A program made the position numbers and the translations under genes. Positions 17,231 to 27,090 of a DNA stretch of 64,000 nucleotides are shown in pieces (the first letter of the stretch is position 1; each line of letters starts with the position of its first letter). The notes under the pieces are model-generated. The model did no database searches. It was given only the letters and a program-made list of their open reading frames with translations, and had not been told where the DNA came from. The stretch is from Streptomyces sp. NBC_00525 (GTDB lineage: Bacteria; Actinomycetota; Actinomycetes; Streptomycetales; Streptomycetaceae), in contig NZ_CP107834.1 of the NCBI RefSeq assembly GCF_036346595.1, positions 6,510,001-6,574,000 of the forward strand, in the 5' to 3' direction.

Positions 17231-19021
17231 ATGACCCGCCCGCACGCCCCGCACCACAACCCGCCGCCCCACGTACTGCGCGAGTACGCCCTGATCGCCG
17301 ACGGGGAGCGCGGCGCGCTCATCGGCCCCCAGGGCGACATCGCCTGGCTGTGCGCCCCGCGCTGGGACTCCGGCGCGGTCTTCGCCGCCCTCATCGGAGG
17401 CCGCGGCCACTACACCGTCACCCCGCGCGCCCGCTTCGTCTGGGGCGGCTCCTACGAACCGGGCACCCTGATCTGGCGCAACCACTGGGTCACCGCGCAC
17501 GGCGTCGTCGAGTGCCACGAGGCGCTGGCCTTCCCCGGCGACCCGCGCCGCGCCGTCCTGCTGCGCCGCGTCCACGCGGTGGAGGGCGACGCGCGGGTGA
17601 CCGTGACCCTGGAACCGTACGCGGAGTACGGCGCCCACCCGCCGCGCGGCGTACGGCACGAGCGGCCCGGCGTCTGGAGCGGCCGCACCGGCCCCCTCCA
17701 CTGGCGCTGGACCGGCGCCACCGACGCCCGCCCCGGAAGCGACGGCCGCCACACCACGGGGCTGGCGGCGGAGCTGACCGTACCGGCGGGCCGCCACCAC
17801 GACCTGGTCCTCGAACTCTCCGCGGACCGGCCCGGCGAGGAGCCCGTGGACGCCGACCGGGTCTGGCACGCCACCCGTGACGCCTGGGCCCGCGCCGCCC
17901 AGCCGCTGCCCGACTGCCTCGCCCCCGACGACACCCGCCACGCCCACACCGTGCTGCGCGGGCTCACCGGCGCCTCCGGGGGCATGGTCGCCGCGGCCAC
18001 CACCAGCCTCCCCGAACGCGCCGAGGCCGGCCGCAACTACGACTACCGCTACGTGTGGATGCGCGACCAGTGCTACGCCGGACAGGCCGCCGCCGCGGCC
18101 GGCGCACACCGGCTGCTCGACGACGCCGTACGCTTCGTCGCCGCCCGCCTCCACGAGGACGGCCCCCGCCTCGCCCCCGCCTACACCGTCACCGGCGCAC
18201 CCGTGCCCGACCAGGAGACGCTGCCCCTCCCCGGCTATCCGGGCGGCGGCCACCGGATCGGCAACCACGTCAACCGGCAGTTCCAGCTCGACGCGTTCGG
18301 CGAGGCCCTGCTCCTGTTCGCCGCCGCCGCACGGGCCGGCCGGCTCGGACCGGACGGCCGGCGCGCCGCCGACATCGCCGTGGCCGCCGTCGAGGCCCGA
18401 CACCAGGAGCCCGACGCCGGCATCTGGGAGCTGGACGACCGGGCCTGGACCCACAGCCGCCTCATCTGCGCGGCCGGACTGCGCGCCCTCGCCACGACCG
18501 TGAGGGGCCCGCAGGCCGCCTCCTGGGCCGGACTCGCGGACACCCTGACCGCCCGGACCGCCGCCACCAGCACCCATCCCACCGGCCGCTGGCAGCGCGC
18601 CCCCGACGACCCCGGGCTCGACGCCGCCCTGCTGCTGCCCGCCGTCCGGGGCGGCATCGGCGCCCGCGACCCGCGAACCGTCCGCACGCTCGACGCCTAC
18701 CGGGCCGAGCTGACCCACGACTACTACGCGTACCGCTTCCGGCACGACGAACGGCCGCTGGCCGAGGCCGAGGGCGCGTTCCTGCTCTGCGGCCACCTCA
18801 TGGCCCTGGCCGAGCACCAGCAGGGCAACGAGCGGGAGGCGGTGCGCTGGTTCGAACGCAACCGGGCGGCCTGCGGGCCGCCCGGCCTGTTCACCGAGGA
18901 GTACGACATCGGCCGGCGCCAGTTGCGCGGCAACCTCCCCCAGGCATTCGTCCACGCGCTGATGCTCGAAACCTCCGTCCGACTCGCCGCACCGGCCCCC
19001 ACCGAAGGAGAGACATCGTGA
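17231..19021 (+). CDS. Glycoside hydrolase family 15 protein
   Basis: This is a 596-residue cytoplasmic protein with no signal peptide. The N-terminal beta-sandwich opens with [14 protein letters not shown] and [12 protein letters not shown], as in GH15 trehalases and glucoamylases. The (alpha/alpha)6 domain carries [14 protein letters not shown], the catalytic acid region [13 protein letters not shown] and the base region GLFTEEYD. The family hydrolyses alpha-1,4 or alpha-1,1 glucosides including trehalose; trehalose breakdown would fit a stress cluster but is not proven. GAGGAGG precedes the ATG. Its TGA overlaps the next GTG start. Confidence 0.86.
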   Translation: MTRPHAPHHNPPPHVLREYALIADGERGALIGPQGDIAWLCAPRWDSGAVFAALIGGRGHYTVTPRARFVWGGSYEPGTLIWRNHWVTAHGVVECHEALAFPGDPRRAVLLRRVHAVEGDARVTVTLEPYAEYGAHPPRGVRHERPGVWSGRTGPLHWRWTGATDARPGSDGRHTTGLAAELTVPAGRHHDLVLELSADRPGEEPVDADRVWHATRDAWARAAQPLPDCLAPDDTRHAHTVLRGLTGASGGMVAAATTSLPERAEAGRNYDYRYVWMRDQCYAGQAAAAAGAHRLLDDAVRFVAARLHEDGPRLAPAYTVTGAPVPDQETLPLPGYPGGGHRIGNHVNRQFQLDAFGEALLLFAAAARAGRLGPDGRRAADIAVAAVEARHQEPDAGIWELDDRAWTHSRLICAAGLRALATTVRGPQAASWAGLADTLTARTAATSTHPTGRWQRAPDDPGLDAALLLPAVRGGIGARDPRTVRTLDAYRAELTHDYYAYRFRHDERPLAEAEGAFLLCGHLMALAEHQQGNEREAVRWFERNRAACGPPGLFTEEYDIGRRQLRGNLPQAFVHALMLETSVRLAAPAPTEGETS

Positions 19022-20019
19022 GCCAGAGCGTCGTCATCACAGGAGCGAGCGCAGGCATCGGCCGGGCGGTGGCCCGCGCCTTCGGGGCGCGCGGGGCCGA
19101 TGTGGCCCTGCTCGCCCGAGGACGGGCCGGTCTCGACGCGGCCGCCCGCGAGGTGGAGGAGGCCGGCGGGCGCGCGCTGGCCGTCCCCGTCGACGCGGCC
19201 GACCACCGCGCGGTCGAAGCCGCGGCGAACGAGGCCGTACAGGCCTTCGGCCGGATCGACGTCTGGGTCAACGTCGGCTTCGCCTCCGTCTTCGCCCCCT
19301 TCACCGAGATCGAGCCCGAGGAGTACGAACGGGTCACCCGGGTCACCTATCTCGGGTTCGTCAACGGCACCCGCGCCGCGCTCGCCCACATGCGGCCGCG
19401 CGACGCCGGGACCATCGTCCAGGTCGGCTCGGCGCTCGGCGAGCGGTCCATCCCGCTCCAGTCCGCTTACTGCGGCGCCAAGCACGCCATCAACGGCTTC
19501 ACCTCCTCGCTGCGCACCGAACTCATGCACGAGGGCAGCAACGTCCGCGTCACCGTGGTGCAGATGCCGGCCGTCAACACCCCGCAGTTCTCCTGGGTCC
19601 TGTCCCGGATGCGCGGCAGGCCGCAGCCCGTCCCCCCGATCTACCAGCCGGAGGTCGCCGCCGACGCCGTCCTGCACGCCGCCGACCACCCCGGCCGCAA
19701 GCAGTACTACGTGGGCTCCAGCACCGTCGCCACCCTGGTCGCCAACAAGTTCGCCGCCGGGCTCCTCGACCGCTACCTCGCCCGTACCGGCTTCGACTCC
19801 CAGCAGACCGACGAGGAAGGCGACAACCCCGACCACAACCTGTGGCACCCGGTGGACGACACCACCGACCACGGGGCGCACGGCACCTTCGACCGGGAGT
19901 CCCACCGCCACGACCCGCAACTGTGGGCCTCCCGCCACCCCGCCCTCGCCGCGGCCCTGGCGGCCGGAGCCGTCTCCGGCGCCACGGCCCTGGGACTGCG
20001 CGCGGCCCGGAGCCGGTGA
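19018..20019 (+). CDS. SDR family oxidoreductase with C-terminal hydrophobic tail
   Basis: This 333-residue classical SDR starts at a GTG overlapping the GH15 stop, with GAAGGAGAGA upstream. [12 protein letters not shown] binds the cofactor. The usual NNAG position reads NVGF, and catalytic Tyr/Lys lie in AYCGAKHAI. After the SDR core comes a His/Asp-rich linker and a final hydrophobic segment ([18 protein letters not shown]) ending in Arg residues. That tail is a candidate C-terminal membrane anchor. The substrate is unknown; similar proteins are annotated as stress-associated SDRs in Streptomyces. Confidence 0.85.
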   Translation: MSQSVVITGASAGIGRAVARAFGARGADVALLARGRAGLDAAAREVEEAGGRALAVPVDAADHRAVEAAANEAVQAFGRIDVWVNVGFASVFAPFTEIEPEEYERVTRVTYLGFVNGTRAALAHMRPRDAGTIVQVGSALGERSIPLQSAYCGAKHAINGFTSSLRTELMHEGSNVRVTVVQMPAVNTPQFSWVLSRMRGRPQPVPPIYQPEVAADAVLHAADHPGRKQYYVGSSTVATLVANKFAAGLLDRYLARTGFDSQQTDEEGDNPDHNLWHPVDDTTDHGAHGTFDRESHRHDPQLWASRHPALAAALAAGAVSGATALGLRAARSR

Positions 20020-20025
20020 ACGGCC

Positions 20026-20910
20026 GTGACGGCACGGAAGATCCCCGCGATCAGCCGCCCGGACAAGGTCCTCTTCCCGGACGACGGCATCACGAAGGCC
20101 GACCTCGCCGGGTACTACCGCACCATGGCCCGCAGGATGCTGCCCCAGCTCCGCGACCGCCCCCTCATGCTGGAACGCTTCCCCGACGGGATCGGCGGCC
20201 ACGGCTTCATGCAGAAGGACGTCCCCGACCACTTCCCCGACTGGGTCCGCCGCGTCGAACTCCCCAAGGAGGGCGGCACCGTCAGCTACCCCGTCGCCGA
20301 CGACACCGCGACGCTCGTTTACCTCGCCGGACAGGCCACCATCACCCCGCATCGCTTCCTCTCCCGCGCCGACCGCCCCCACCACCCGGACCGCCTGGTG
20401 TTCGACCTCGACCCGCCCGGCGACGACTTCGCCCCGGTCCGCGAAGCCGCCCACGCCCTGCACGGACTCCTGGACGAGCTGGAACTGCCGTCCCTCGTCA
20501 TGACCACCGGCTCCCGCGGCCTGCACGTCGTGGTCGCCCTCGACCGCCGGGAATCCTTCGACGCCGTACGCGCCTTCGCCCGCGCCGCCGCCGACGCGCT
20601 CGTCGCCCGCCGCCCCGACCGCTTCACCACCGAGGCCCGCAAGAAGGAACGCGGCGACCGCCTCTACCTCGACGTCCAGCGCAACGCCTACGCCCAGACC
20701 GCCGTCACGCCCTACGCCGTCCGGGCCCGCCCCGGCGCCCCCGTCGCCGCCCCGCTGAGCTGGGAGGACCTCGACGACCCGGCGCTCGGCGCCCGCCGCT
20801 GGACCCTCCGCGACACCGACGCGCTCCTGGCGCGCAACCCCTGGCACGACCCGCCGAGGCCCCGCTCCCTGCGCCGGGCCCGCACCCTGCTCGACGCGCC
20901 GACCCCGTAG
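20026..20910 (+). CDS. Stand-alone LigD-type polymerase domain (NHEJ primase-polymerase)
   Basis: This 294-residue protein matches the archaeo-eukaryotic primase-like polymerase domain of LigD. It opens ISRPDKVLFPDDGITKADL and contains QKDVPDHFPDW. The catalytic Asp pair lies in VFDLDPPGDDF, with TGSRGLHVVV and a late basic DVQRNAYAQT block. No ligase or phosphoesterase domain is fused, so it needs partners elsewhere in the genome. It would fill gaps or add nucleotides at DNA breaks. Starts at GTG, six bases after the SDR stop. An endonuclease-like gene follows 38 bases on. Confidence 0.88.
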   Translation: MTARKIPAISRPDKVLFPDDGITKADLAGYYRTMARRMLPQLRDRPLMLERFPDGIGGHGFMQKDVPDHFPDWVRRVELPKEGGTVSYPVADDTATLVYLAGQATITPHRFLSRADRPHHPDRLVFDLDPPGDDFAPVREAAHALHGLLDELELPSLVMTTGSRGLHVVVALDRRESFDAVRAFARAAADALVARRPDRFTTEARKKERGDRLYLDVQRNAYAQTAVTPYAVRARPGAPVAAPLSWEDLDDPALGARRWTLRDTDALLARNPWHDPPRPRSLRRARTLLDAPTP

Positions 20911-20948
20911 CACAGACCCCGTAACACCGAACCACCACGGAGGCCAAC

Positions 20949-21560
20949 ATGTCCGCATCGACGACCGTGCGCCGCCTGCTGGACGAGCACGGCCGGACGT
21001 ACGCCGACGAGGCCGGCATCCGGCTGCGCGACACGCCCATGCCGCTGTACCAACTGCTCACGCTGTGCGTGCTCCTCTCGGTCCGCATCAAGGCCGACAT
21101 CGCGGTGGCCGCCGCCCGCGAACTCTCCGCCGCCGGGATGCGCACCCCCCGCGCGATGGCGGACGCCGACTGGCAGGACCGGGTGGACGCGCTGGGCCGC
21201 GCCCACTACCGGCGCTACGACGAGAGCACCGCCACCGCCCTCGGCGACGGCGCCCGGCTCGTCCTCGACCGGTACCGCGGCGACCTGCGCCGGCTGCGCC
21301 AGGACGCCGGGGGAGACCCGGGGAAACTGCGCGAACTGCTGCGCGAGTTCCCCCGGATCGGGCCCGTGGGCGCCGACATCTTCAGCCGCGAGGCCCAGGG
21401 GCTGTGGCCCGAACTGCGCCCGGCGTTCGACCGGCGCGCCCAGGACGCCGCCGAAGGACTCGGGCTGCCGCACACCCCGGACCGGCTCGCCGCCCTCGTC
21501 GAGGACGAGGACCTGCCCCGGCTCGCCGCAGCGCTCGTCCGGGTCGGGCTCTCCTCCTGA
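20949..21560 (+). CDS. HhH-GPD endonuclease-like protein
   Basis: This is a 203-residue, all-helical protein with the endonuclease III-like arrangement. The N-terminal LLTLCVLLSVRIKADIAV corresponds to the first HhH-GPD helices. FPRIGPVGADIFSRE occupies the helix-hairpin-helix position. The catalytic Lys usually found after the hairpin Gly is absent (VGAD instead of GRKTA). No C-terminal 4Fe-4S cysteines are present. It may therefore bind DNA without full glycosylase/lyase activity. GGAGG precedes the ATG. Its neighbour, the LigD polymerase domain, supports a DNA repair context. Confidence 0.72.
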   Translation: MSASTTVRRLLDEHGRTYADEAGIRLRDTPMPLYQLLTLCVLLSVRIKADIAVAAARELSAAGMRTPRAMADADWQDRVDALGRAHYRRYDESTATALGDGARLVLDRYRGDLRRLRQDAGGDPGKLRELLREFPRIGPVGADIFSREAQGLWPELRPAFDRRAQDAAEGLGLPHTPDRLAALVEDEDLPRLAAALVRVGLSS

Positions 21561-21759
21561 CACCCCGCCGCACCCCGCGCCGGAGGCCCGTCCGTACCGC
21601 CCCGCTGCCCGAAGAGGCATCCGGCCGTGCCCCGCGCCGGACGGAGCCGGGCTGGACGGGGCAGCGGGGCGTCCACCAGGGTGGAAGGCCGAGAGGAGCG
21701 GGCGGTCAGCCGCGACCGCGCGGCGTGGGCCTGCCCCGGTGCGGTCAGGGGAGATGACG

Positions 21760-22632
21760 GTGAACGCACAGGACCACGACCACGAGCACGACCACGAACG
21801 GGACCACCACACCCCGCCCAGGGACACCGGCGACGCCTACGAGCGCCCGACACCCGGACACCTCCACGACGCGACCGCCACCGGCCCCGCCCGCGCGGAG
21901 ACCGGCGACGCCGGACCCGACGCGCACCACCTCTTCCGGGCCGCCGCCACCGGCCGCGCCGATGTGGTGGGCACCGCCGGCATGGGCGCCCTCCAGCGCA
22001 CGGTCGGCAACGCGGCGCTGGCCCCGGTGATCCAGCGCGCCCGGTCGGCCGCGCCGGAGGAGGCCGAGGAGGCCGCCGCGCCGCGCTCGCCCGTGCACGA
22101 CGTCGTCGGGTCCGGCGGCGGAACCCCGCTGGACACCGAGACACGCGTGGACATGGAGAGCCGGATGGGCGCCGACTTCTCCGACGTACGCATCCACAAC
22201 GACGGCGCCGCGCACGAATCGGCGAAGGGCGTCGGCGCGCACGCCTACACCGTCGGCAACGACGTCGTCTTCCAGCGCGACGCCTACGACCCGTCGTCGC
22301 CCCGGGGCCGGACGACGCTGGCGCACGAGCTGACCCATGTCATCCAGCAGCGCAGCGGACCCGTCGAGGGGACCGAGGCGCCCGGCGGCATCCGGGTCAG
22401 CGACCCGTCCGACCGCTTCGAGCGCGAGGCGGTCGCCAACGCCGACCGGGTCCTCGCCGACCCGGCACCGGCCGCCACCACGACCCCAGCCGCCGCCGCA
22501 CCGGCCGCCCCGGCCGTCCAGCGCGCCGCCACCGAGGACGAGGACGAGCAGCCCGCCGACGTCCAGGGCTCCTTCGTCCAGCGCGCCGAGGAGAAGAACC
22601 CGGAGGAGGAAGAGGAGGCCCCACCGGCCTGA
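21760..22632 (+). CDS. DUF4157 protein (CIS-associated, HExxH)
   Basis: This is a 290-residue protein. The N-terminus is rich in His and Asp (residues 5-17). Motif LQRTVGNAALAPVIQR spans residues 79-93. The DUF4157 domain runs about 115-235 with the metalloprotease-type H189-E-L-T-H193. Two VQR motifs and an acidic Glu-rich end follow. DUF4157 proteins are hallmark companions of contractile injection loci and are thought to act as cargo or as processing factors. I chose GTG at 21760 because AGGGGAG lies six bases upstream; ATG at 21754 abuts that site. It is convergent with the membrane accessory gene. Confidence 0.85.
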   Translation: MNAQDHDHEHDHERDHHTPPRDTGDAYERPTPGHLHDATATGPARAETGDAGPDAHHLFRAAATGRADVVGTAGMGALQRTVGNAALAPVIQRARSAAPEEAEEAAAPRSPVHDVVGSGGGTPLDTETRVDMESRMGADFSDVRIHNDGAAHESAKGVGAHAYTVGNDVVFQRDAYDPSSPRGRTTLAHELTHVIQQRSGPVEGTEAPGGIRVSDPSDRFEREAVANADRVLADPAPAATTTPAAAAPAAPAVQRAATEDEDEQPADVQGSFVQRAEEKNPEEEEEAPPA

Positions 22633-22669
22633 CCGCCGCCGGGCGGACGGGTCTCCTCCGGACGCCGCG

Positions 22670-24010
22670 TCAGCCGGCGTCGGCGTTCCGCATCGTGCCG
22701 CCGAGGAACATCGACTCCGCGCACCGCGCGGGCGCCTGCGCGCCCACCGGCTTGCCCACCTTGCGGCAGTCGATCGTCATCGTGACCTTGCCGCCCGCAG
22801 GGACCAGGATCGGCGTCACGAAGTGGTAGTCGGAGTCACGGAAGTTCTCCAGACCCAGGCTCAGCACCCGGGTCTCCCGGCCGGCCGAGACGACCAGGGT
22901 TCCGGCGTCGCCCTGCGGGTTCTGCACGACGATGTCGGTCAGCTGGAACACCTTCCCGGCCGGCACCGTGATCGCCGTCCCGCTGTTCGGGCCGCCGCCC
23001 AGCGAGTCCTGCACCCGCACCTGCGCGCTCGTCGGCGTCGCCGCCCCCGCGTCGGAGTCCGCGTCGCCCGCCGCCGAAGGGCTCGGCCGGGCCGAGGGCT
23101 TCGCCTCGCCGCCGCCCGACCCCGTACCGGCGGAATCGCCGCCGCCCGCACCGGAACCGCCCGGCCCGCCCTGCTCCGGGGCCTTGCTCTTCTCGGCCGC
23201 CGCGGCGGACCGTACCGCCTCCGGCGTGATCGCCTCGCGCGCCGCCGACTTCACCGCCGGACGCAGCAGCGCGTACCAGAGGCCGACCAGCGCGAGCACC
23301 AGCACGGCCGCCGTGATCAGGGCGCGGGGCAGCCAGCGGGGGAGCAGCGGCTCCTGCTCGTACGCGCCGTCCACCAGCACCGGCTCCACCGGGTCCAGGC
23401 CCTCGGCGACCTGCGTCGCGGCGAACACCTGGAAGGGATGCGTGACCGGCGTACCGCGCCACATCCGCTTGACCGGGCGCACCCGCAGCGTCGCGAACTC
23501 CGCCTTGCCCGGTGCCACCCGCAGCTCCGGCTCGGCGAACACCACCCGCGCCCGTTCGCTGCCGGGCTGCGCGCCCAGACGTACCGTCACCGGGGTGTTG
23601 CCCCGGTTGTCCACCGCCAGCTGGTGACGTCCGGCGCGCGCGCCGTGCGAGTTGCGCGGGACCAGTTCGGCCGTCGTCTCCGTGAACGGCAGCACGGTCA
23701 CCCGGCCCTCGGGCACCACCGTCCCGTCCTGCTCACCGGTCGGCACCACCCGGACCCCGAACGGCGTCTCACCGGCCGGCACCGTCGAGTCGCGGGGCGG
23801 GCGCAGCATCAGTGAGACCGTCGCCGAGTCGCCCGGATACAGGGACAGGGAGGCCGGTTCCACCGCCGCCCAGGCGGCACAAGCGCCGACCACCTCGAAG
23901 CGGTACTCCTCGACGGTCGTACCGGAGTTGCGGACCTGGAGGGGGACGGCCGTCTCCTCGCCCGGTGCGGCGCTGACGGTGGACGCGTCGAGGCTTGCGG
24001 TGAGACTCAT
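22670..24010 (-). CDS. CIS-associated membrane protein, Ig-like domains plus one TM helix
   Basis: This 446-residue protein has no signal peptide. Residues 1-210 form two beta-sandwich modules (PGEETAVPLQVRNSGTTVEE, PGDSATVSLMLRPP). One transmembrane helix follows near 225-245 (ALITAAVLVLALVGLWYALL). A Gly/Ala/Pro linker leads to a C-terminal beta domain that contains the protein's C-terminal Cys residues. Topology by the positive-inside rule puts the Ig-like part in the cytoplasm and the C-terminal domain outside. The position next to Streptomyces CIS genes matches the CisA-type membrane protein reported to link cytoplasmic particles to the membrane. That assignment rests on synteny and topology, not on a sequence search. 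Confidence 0.72.
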   Translation of the reverse strand: MSLTASLDASTVSAAPGEETAVPLQVRNSGTTVEEYRFEVVGACAAWAAVEPASLSLYPGDSATVSLMLRPPRDSTVPAGETPFGVRVVPTGEQDGTVVPEGRVTVLPFTETTAELVPRNSHGARAGRHQLAVDNRGNTPVTVRLGAQPGSERARVVFAEPELRVAPGKAEFATLRVRPVKRMWRGTPVTHPFQVFAATQVAEGLDPVEPVLVDGAYEQEPLLPRWLPRALITAAVLVLALVGLWYALLRPAVKSAAREAITPEAVRSAAAAEKSKAPEQGGPGGSGAGGGDSAGTGSGGGEAKPSARPSPSAAGDADSDAGAATPTSAQVRVQDSLGGGPNSGTAITVPAGKVFQLTDIVVQNPQGDAGTLVVSAGRETRVLSLGLENFRDSDYHFVTPILVPAGGKVTMTIDCRKVGKPVGAQAPARCAESMFLGGTMRNADAG

Positions 24011-24221
24011 ACGCGGACCGTAAGGTCGCCCCGTGCGGCGTACATCGGCCGCGAAGGAACACTTTCGGGCACATTGGCTGCCCCGGCCAGACTATGTGGT
24101 TTCCTTCTCAACGAAGGCGGGAATCTTCTGTCCGCCTCATCACCGGTGGGGCACACGAACACGGCTGTGAGGCGTGTGCAAGAAGAGAGCTTCCGGCCGT
24201 TTCCCAGGGGGGAGCACGGAC
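24011..24221. promoter_or_regulatory. Divergent promoter region, membrane gene / LuxR gene
   Basis: This 211-bp region is locally less GC-rich than its neighbours and separates two divergent CIS-linked genes. GACTAT near 24091-24096 could be a -10 on the plus strand, but no matching -35 was found. GGGGGGAG is the ribosome site of the LuxR gene. Confidence 0.45.
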
Positions 24222-24848
24222 ATGGAGCGCACCACCGTCGCATTACGGGCCCAGGACCCGATCTCGCAAGCGGGCGTGGCCAGCCAGCTGAGAACACGGC
24301 CCGAGGTGAACGTCGTCGACTGGGACGAGGCCGCAGCGTCACCCGATGTCGTGGTCATGGTCGTGGACGCGGTCGACGAGGACGTTCTGACAACGTTGCG
24401 CCACATCCAGCGCACCACCGACTCGCGCGCGGTGCTCGTCACCACCGACATCGACGAACAGAAACTGGTCAGCGCCGCCGAGTGCGGGGTCGTCGGCGTC
24501 ATCAGGCGCGCGGAGTCCACCTCCGAACACCTGGTGCAGGTCATCGAGACGGTCGCCCGCGGCGAGGGACACCTGCCCTCCGATCTGCTCGGCAGGCTCC
24601 TGGCGGAGGTCGGCCGGCTCCAGGGACAGGTACTGGCGCCGCGCGGACTGCACTTCACCGGGCTCGCCGCCCGCGAGGTGGACGTCCTGCGCCTGGTCGC
24701 CGAGGGCTACGACACCGCCGACATCGCCACCAAGCTGGCCTACTCCGAACGCACCATCAAGAACGTCCTGCACTCGGTGATGACCCGGCTGCAACTGCGC
24801 AACCGCTCCCACGCGGTGGCGTACGCGATGCGCCAGGGGCTGATCTGA
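24222..24848 (+). CDS. LuxR-family response-regulator-like transcription factor
   Basis: This is a 208-residue protein. The N-terminal part (about 5-125) resembles a degenerate receiver domain: MVVDAVDEDVL stands where the phospho-acceptor Asp would be, and the usual Lys is not evident. The C-terminal LuxR HTH (about 145-205) has LAAREVDVLRLVAEG and ERTIKNVLHSVMTRL. Start chosen at ATG 24222 with GGGGGGAG ahead. Phosphorylation-independent control is likely given the weak receiver. Its place between CIS genes suggests it regulates the cluster; this is inference. Confidence 0.83.
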   Translation: MERTTVALRAQDPISQAGVASQLRTRPEVNVVDWDEAAASPDVVVMVVDAVDEDVLTTLRHIQRTTDSRAVLVTTDIDEQKLVSAAECGVVGVIRRAESTSEHLVQVIETVARGEGHLPSDLLGRLLAEVGRLQGQVLAPRGLHFTGLAAREVDVLRLVAEGYDTADIATKLAYSERTIKNVLHSVMTRLQLRNRSHAVAYAMRQGLI

Positions 24849-24995
24849 GCCACGGCCCGGCCACGGCGGGGGCCGGGCGGCCGCCCCTGCCCCAAAGGGC
24901 AGCGGGCGCTACCCGCCGAAAGGGCTGACCTCCCGCTGTGCCCGGAGCGCGCACGAGGGACCGTGTGGGCGCGGTTCGACCGGTGGGAGGTCCGG

Positions 24996-27074
24996 GTGCG
25001 GGGGAGACAAGCTGTGCGGTGGACGAGGCCGGCGGGACGCCCACGCGGACCGGCCGGGGCCCGCCGTTCGGCGGCGCTCGCCTTCCTGCTGCTGGCCACC
25101 GCGTTCGTGCCCGCGTCGGGCGCGTCCGGCGCCGCCCCCGCCGTGCCCGCGCCCCCGGAGCCGTGGGTCACCCCGGCGACCCTGCACGAGTCCCTCGACC
25201 CGGGCGACTCGACGGGAGTCGACAAGTCGGTCCGTACCCCGGCGATCCCGCCGAAACCGGAGGTCGTCCTGCTGGTGGACGGCACCGGAAGCATGGACGT
25301 CCCCATCGCCAGCGTGCAGCAGAACCTCCCCGAGATCACCGAGAAGGTCCTCGCCGCACAGCCCGAGTCCCGGTTCGCCGTCGCCACCTTCGGCGACCAG
25401 CAGGTCGATCCCGGCGCAGGGTTCAAGGTCCTGCAGGGGCTCACGTCCGACCTCGACAAGGTGCAGGACGGGGTGGACGCGCTGACGACGGACCTCGGCG
25501 CGTTCAGCATGGGCCCGTCCGAGGACTGGATCAACGGACTGTGGCAGATCGCCTACGGAGCCGGCGGCGAGACCGTCTTCCGCGAGGGCTCCAACCCGGT
25601 GATCGTCGTCGTGAGCGACGCGTCCAGCCACTCGCCCAGCAACGGCCACACCATCGACGACACCATCTTCGCCCTCCAGGACAAGGGCGTCCGGGTGGTC
25701 GGCGTGGACGTGGACAGCGACCTGGGCGACGGACTCGACGGCGACGGCGACGCGGGCGTGCCCGGCCAGGTCGAGGACCCGCCCACCACACCCGGCCAGG
25801 CCACCCGCATCGTCCGGGCCACCCAGGGGCGGCTGCTGGAGGGCATCCAGGGCGACCAGGTCGCCCAGGCCATCATCGACGGAATGGACAACCTGCCCAC
25901 GTCCGTCGGCTACCGGCTCGACCGGTGCAGCCCCTTCCTCTCCGTCTCGCTGGACCCGCCCACCCGGCAGCTGACCAGCGGAGAAACAGCCCACTTCGCC
26001 GAAACCGTCGACGTCGCACCCGACGCCCCCCAGGGCGCCCGGCTCACCTGCACGGTCCAGTTCCTGCTCGGCCCGCAGATACCCGGCACCGATACGCTCG
26101 CCCCCTCGGTGGCCCCGGACCCCGACTTCCAGCAGAAGATCACGATCGACGTCAACGACATCGACGCCCCCGTCGTCAACCTCGACGACCGCATCGCCCG
26201 CGCTGACGACGAGAACGGTACGAGGATCAGCTACCGGGCCACCGCGAAGGACGCCCAGGACGGCCGGCTGCCCGTCAGCTGCACGCCCGCCTCCGGCTCC
26301 CTCTTCCCGATCGGCTCCACCACCGTCACCTGCACCGCCACCGACACGGCGGGCAACACCGCCACCGACACGGCGGACTTCCGCGTCCTGGAGCCGCCCC
26401 CGCCCCCGCTCCCCCCGCCGCCCGCCACGGACGTCGCGGTCACGGCCGACGTCACCCCCGGCCGTACGTACATCGGCCGCGCGGCCCACGCCCGCTTCAC
26501 CGTGACCAACGCGGGCCCGGACACCGCCAGGGATGTCGTCCTGTCCACCGGCTGGCCCGAGCCCGCCAGGGCCAAGGACCGCACCCTGACCGCCCTCACC
26601 CGCTGCACCGCCGCCGCACCCTGCACCATCCCGCCCGGCGGCCGCATCGAAGTGACCCAGACCGGCACCTATCGCGCACCCCTCACCGGTGACGTACGCG
26701 CCACCGTGCGCGGCACGCTCGGTGACCTGCGCCCCCTCAACGACCGGGACACGGACCGGCTGCGCGTCCTGGAACCGTCCCTGACCGTCACCCCGCAGGT
26801 CGCCAAGCCCGGCCAGCCCGTCATCGCACGCGGCAAGGACTACCCGCCGGGCGAGACCGTCCGCCTCACCTGGGACACCGGCATCACCGCCGACCGCACC
26901 GGCATCCGGGTGGGCCGCGACGGCACCTTCGAGGTACAGGTGCTGGTGCTGCGCAAGGACCTCCTCGGCCCCCGCGTCCTGCGCGCCGACATCACCGGGC
27001 TGCCCCGGCTCCGCGAACCGGTCCTGGTCGTTCAGCGCAACCTCCAGCCACCGGACTTCAAGGGACGCACGTGA
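24996..27074 (+). CDS. Secreted VWA-domain protein with HYR and DUF11-like domains
   Basis: The product is about 692 residues. An Arg-rich N-region leads into a hydrophobic stretch (LAFLLLATAFVPASGASG) ending in a likely signal peptidase site. The VWA domain (about 80-300) has MIDAS VDGTGSM in place of canonical DxSxS, then VVSDASSHSP. A HYR module follows (FPIGSTTVTCTATDTAGNT), a poly-Pro hinge, a DUF11-like repeat (VTNAGPDTARDVVL) and a final beta domain. Start is uncertain: GTG at 24963, 24996 or 25014 are all possible, the last two with good GGGAGG or GGGGGAGA sites. It may be an extracytoplasmic adhesion or scaffold protein of the CIS; the partner is unknown. Confidence 0.8.
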   Translation: MRGRQAVRWTRPAGRPRGPAGARRSAALAFLLLATAFVPASGASGAAPAVPAPPEPWVTPATLHESLDPGDSTGVDKSVRTPAIPPKPEVVLLVDGTGSMDVPIASVQQNLPEITEKVLAAQPESRFAVATFGDQQVDPGAGFKVLQGLTSDLDKVQDGVDALTTDLGAFSMGPSEDWINGLWQIAYGAGGETVFREGSNPVIVVVSDASSHSPSNGHTIDDTIFALQDKGVRVVGVDVDSDLGDGLDGDGDAGVPGQVEDPPTTPGQATRIVRATQGRLLEGIQGDQVAQAIIDGMDNLPTSVGYRLDRCSPFLSVSLDPPTRQLTSGETAHFAETVDVAPDAPQGARLTCTVQFLLGPQIPGTDTLAPSVAPDPDFQQKITIDVNDIDAPVVNLDDRIARADDENGTRISYRATAKDAQDGRLPVSCTPASGSLFPIGSTTVTCTATDTAGNTATDTADFRVLEPPPPPLPPPPATDVAVTADVTPGRTYIGRAAHARFTVTNAGPDTARDVVLSTGWPEPARAKDRTLTALTRCTAAAPCTIPPGGRIEVTQTGTYRAPLTGDVRATVRGTLGDLRPLNDRDTDRLRVLEPSLTVTPQVAKPGQPVIARGKDYPPGETVRLTWDTGITADRTGIRVGRDGTFEVQVLVLRKDLLGPRVLRADITGLPRLREPVLVVQRNLQPPDFKGRT

Positions 27075-27090
27075 GAGGGGCGGACACCAG

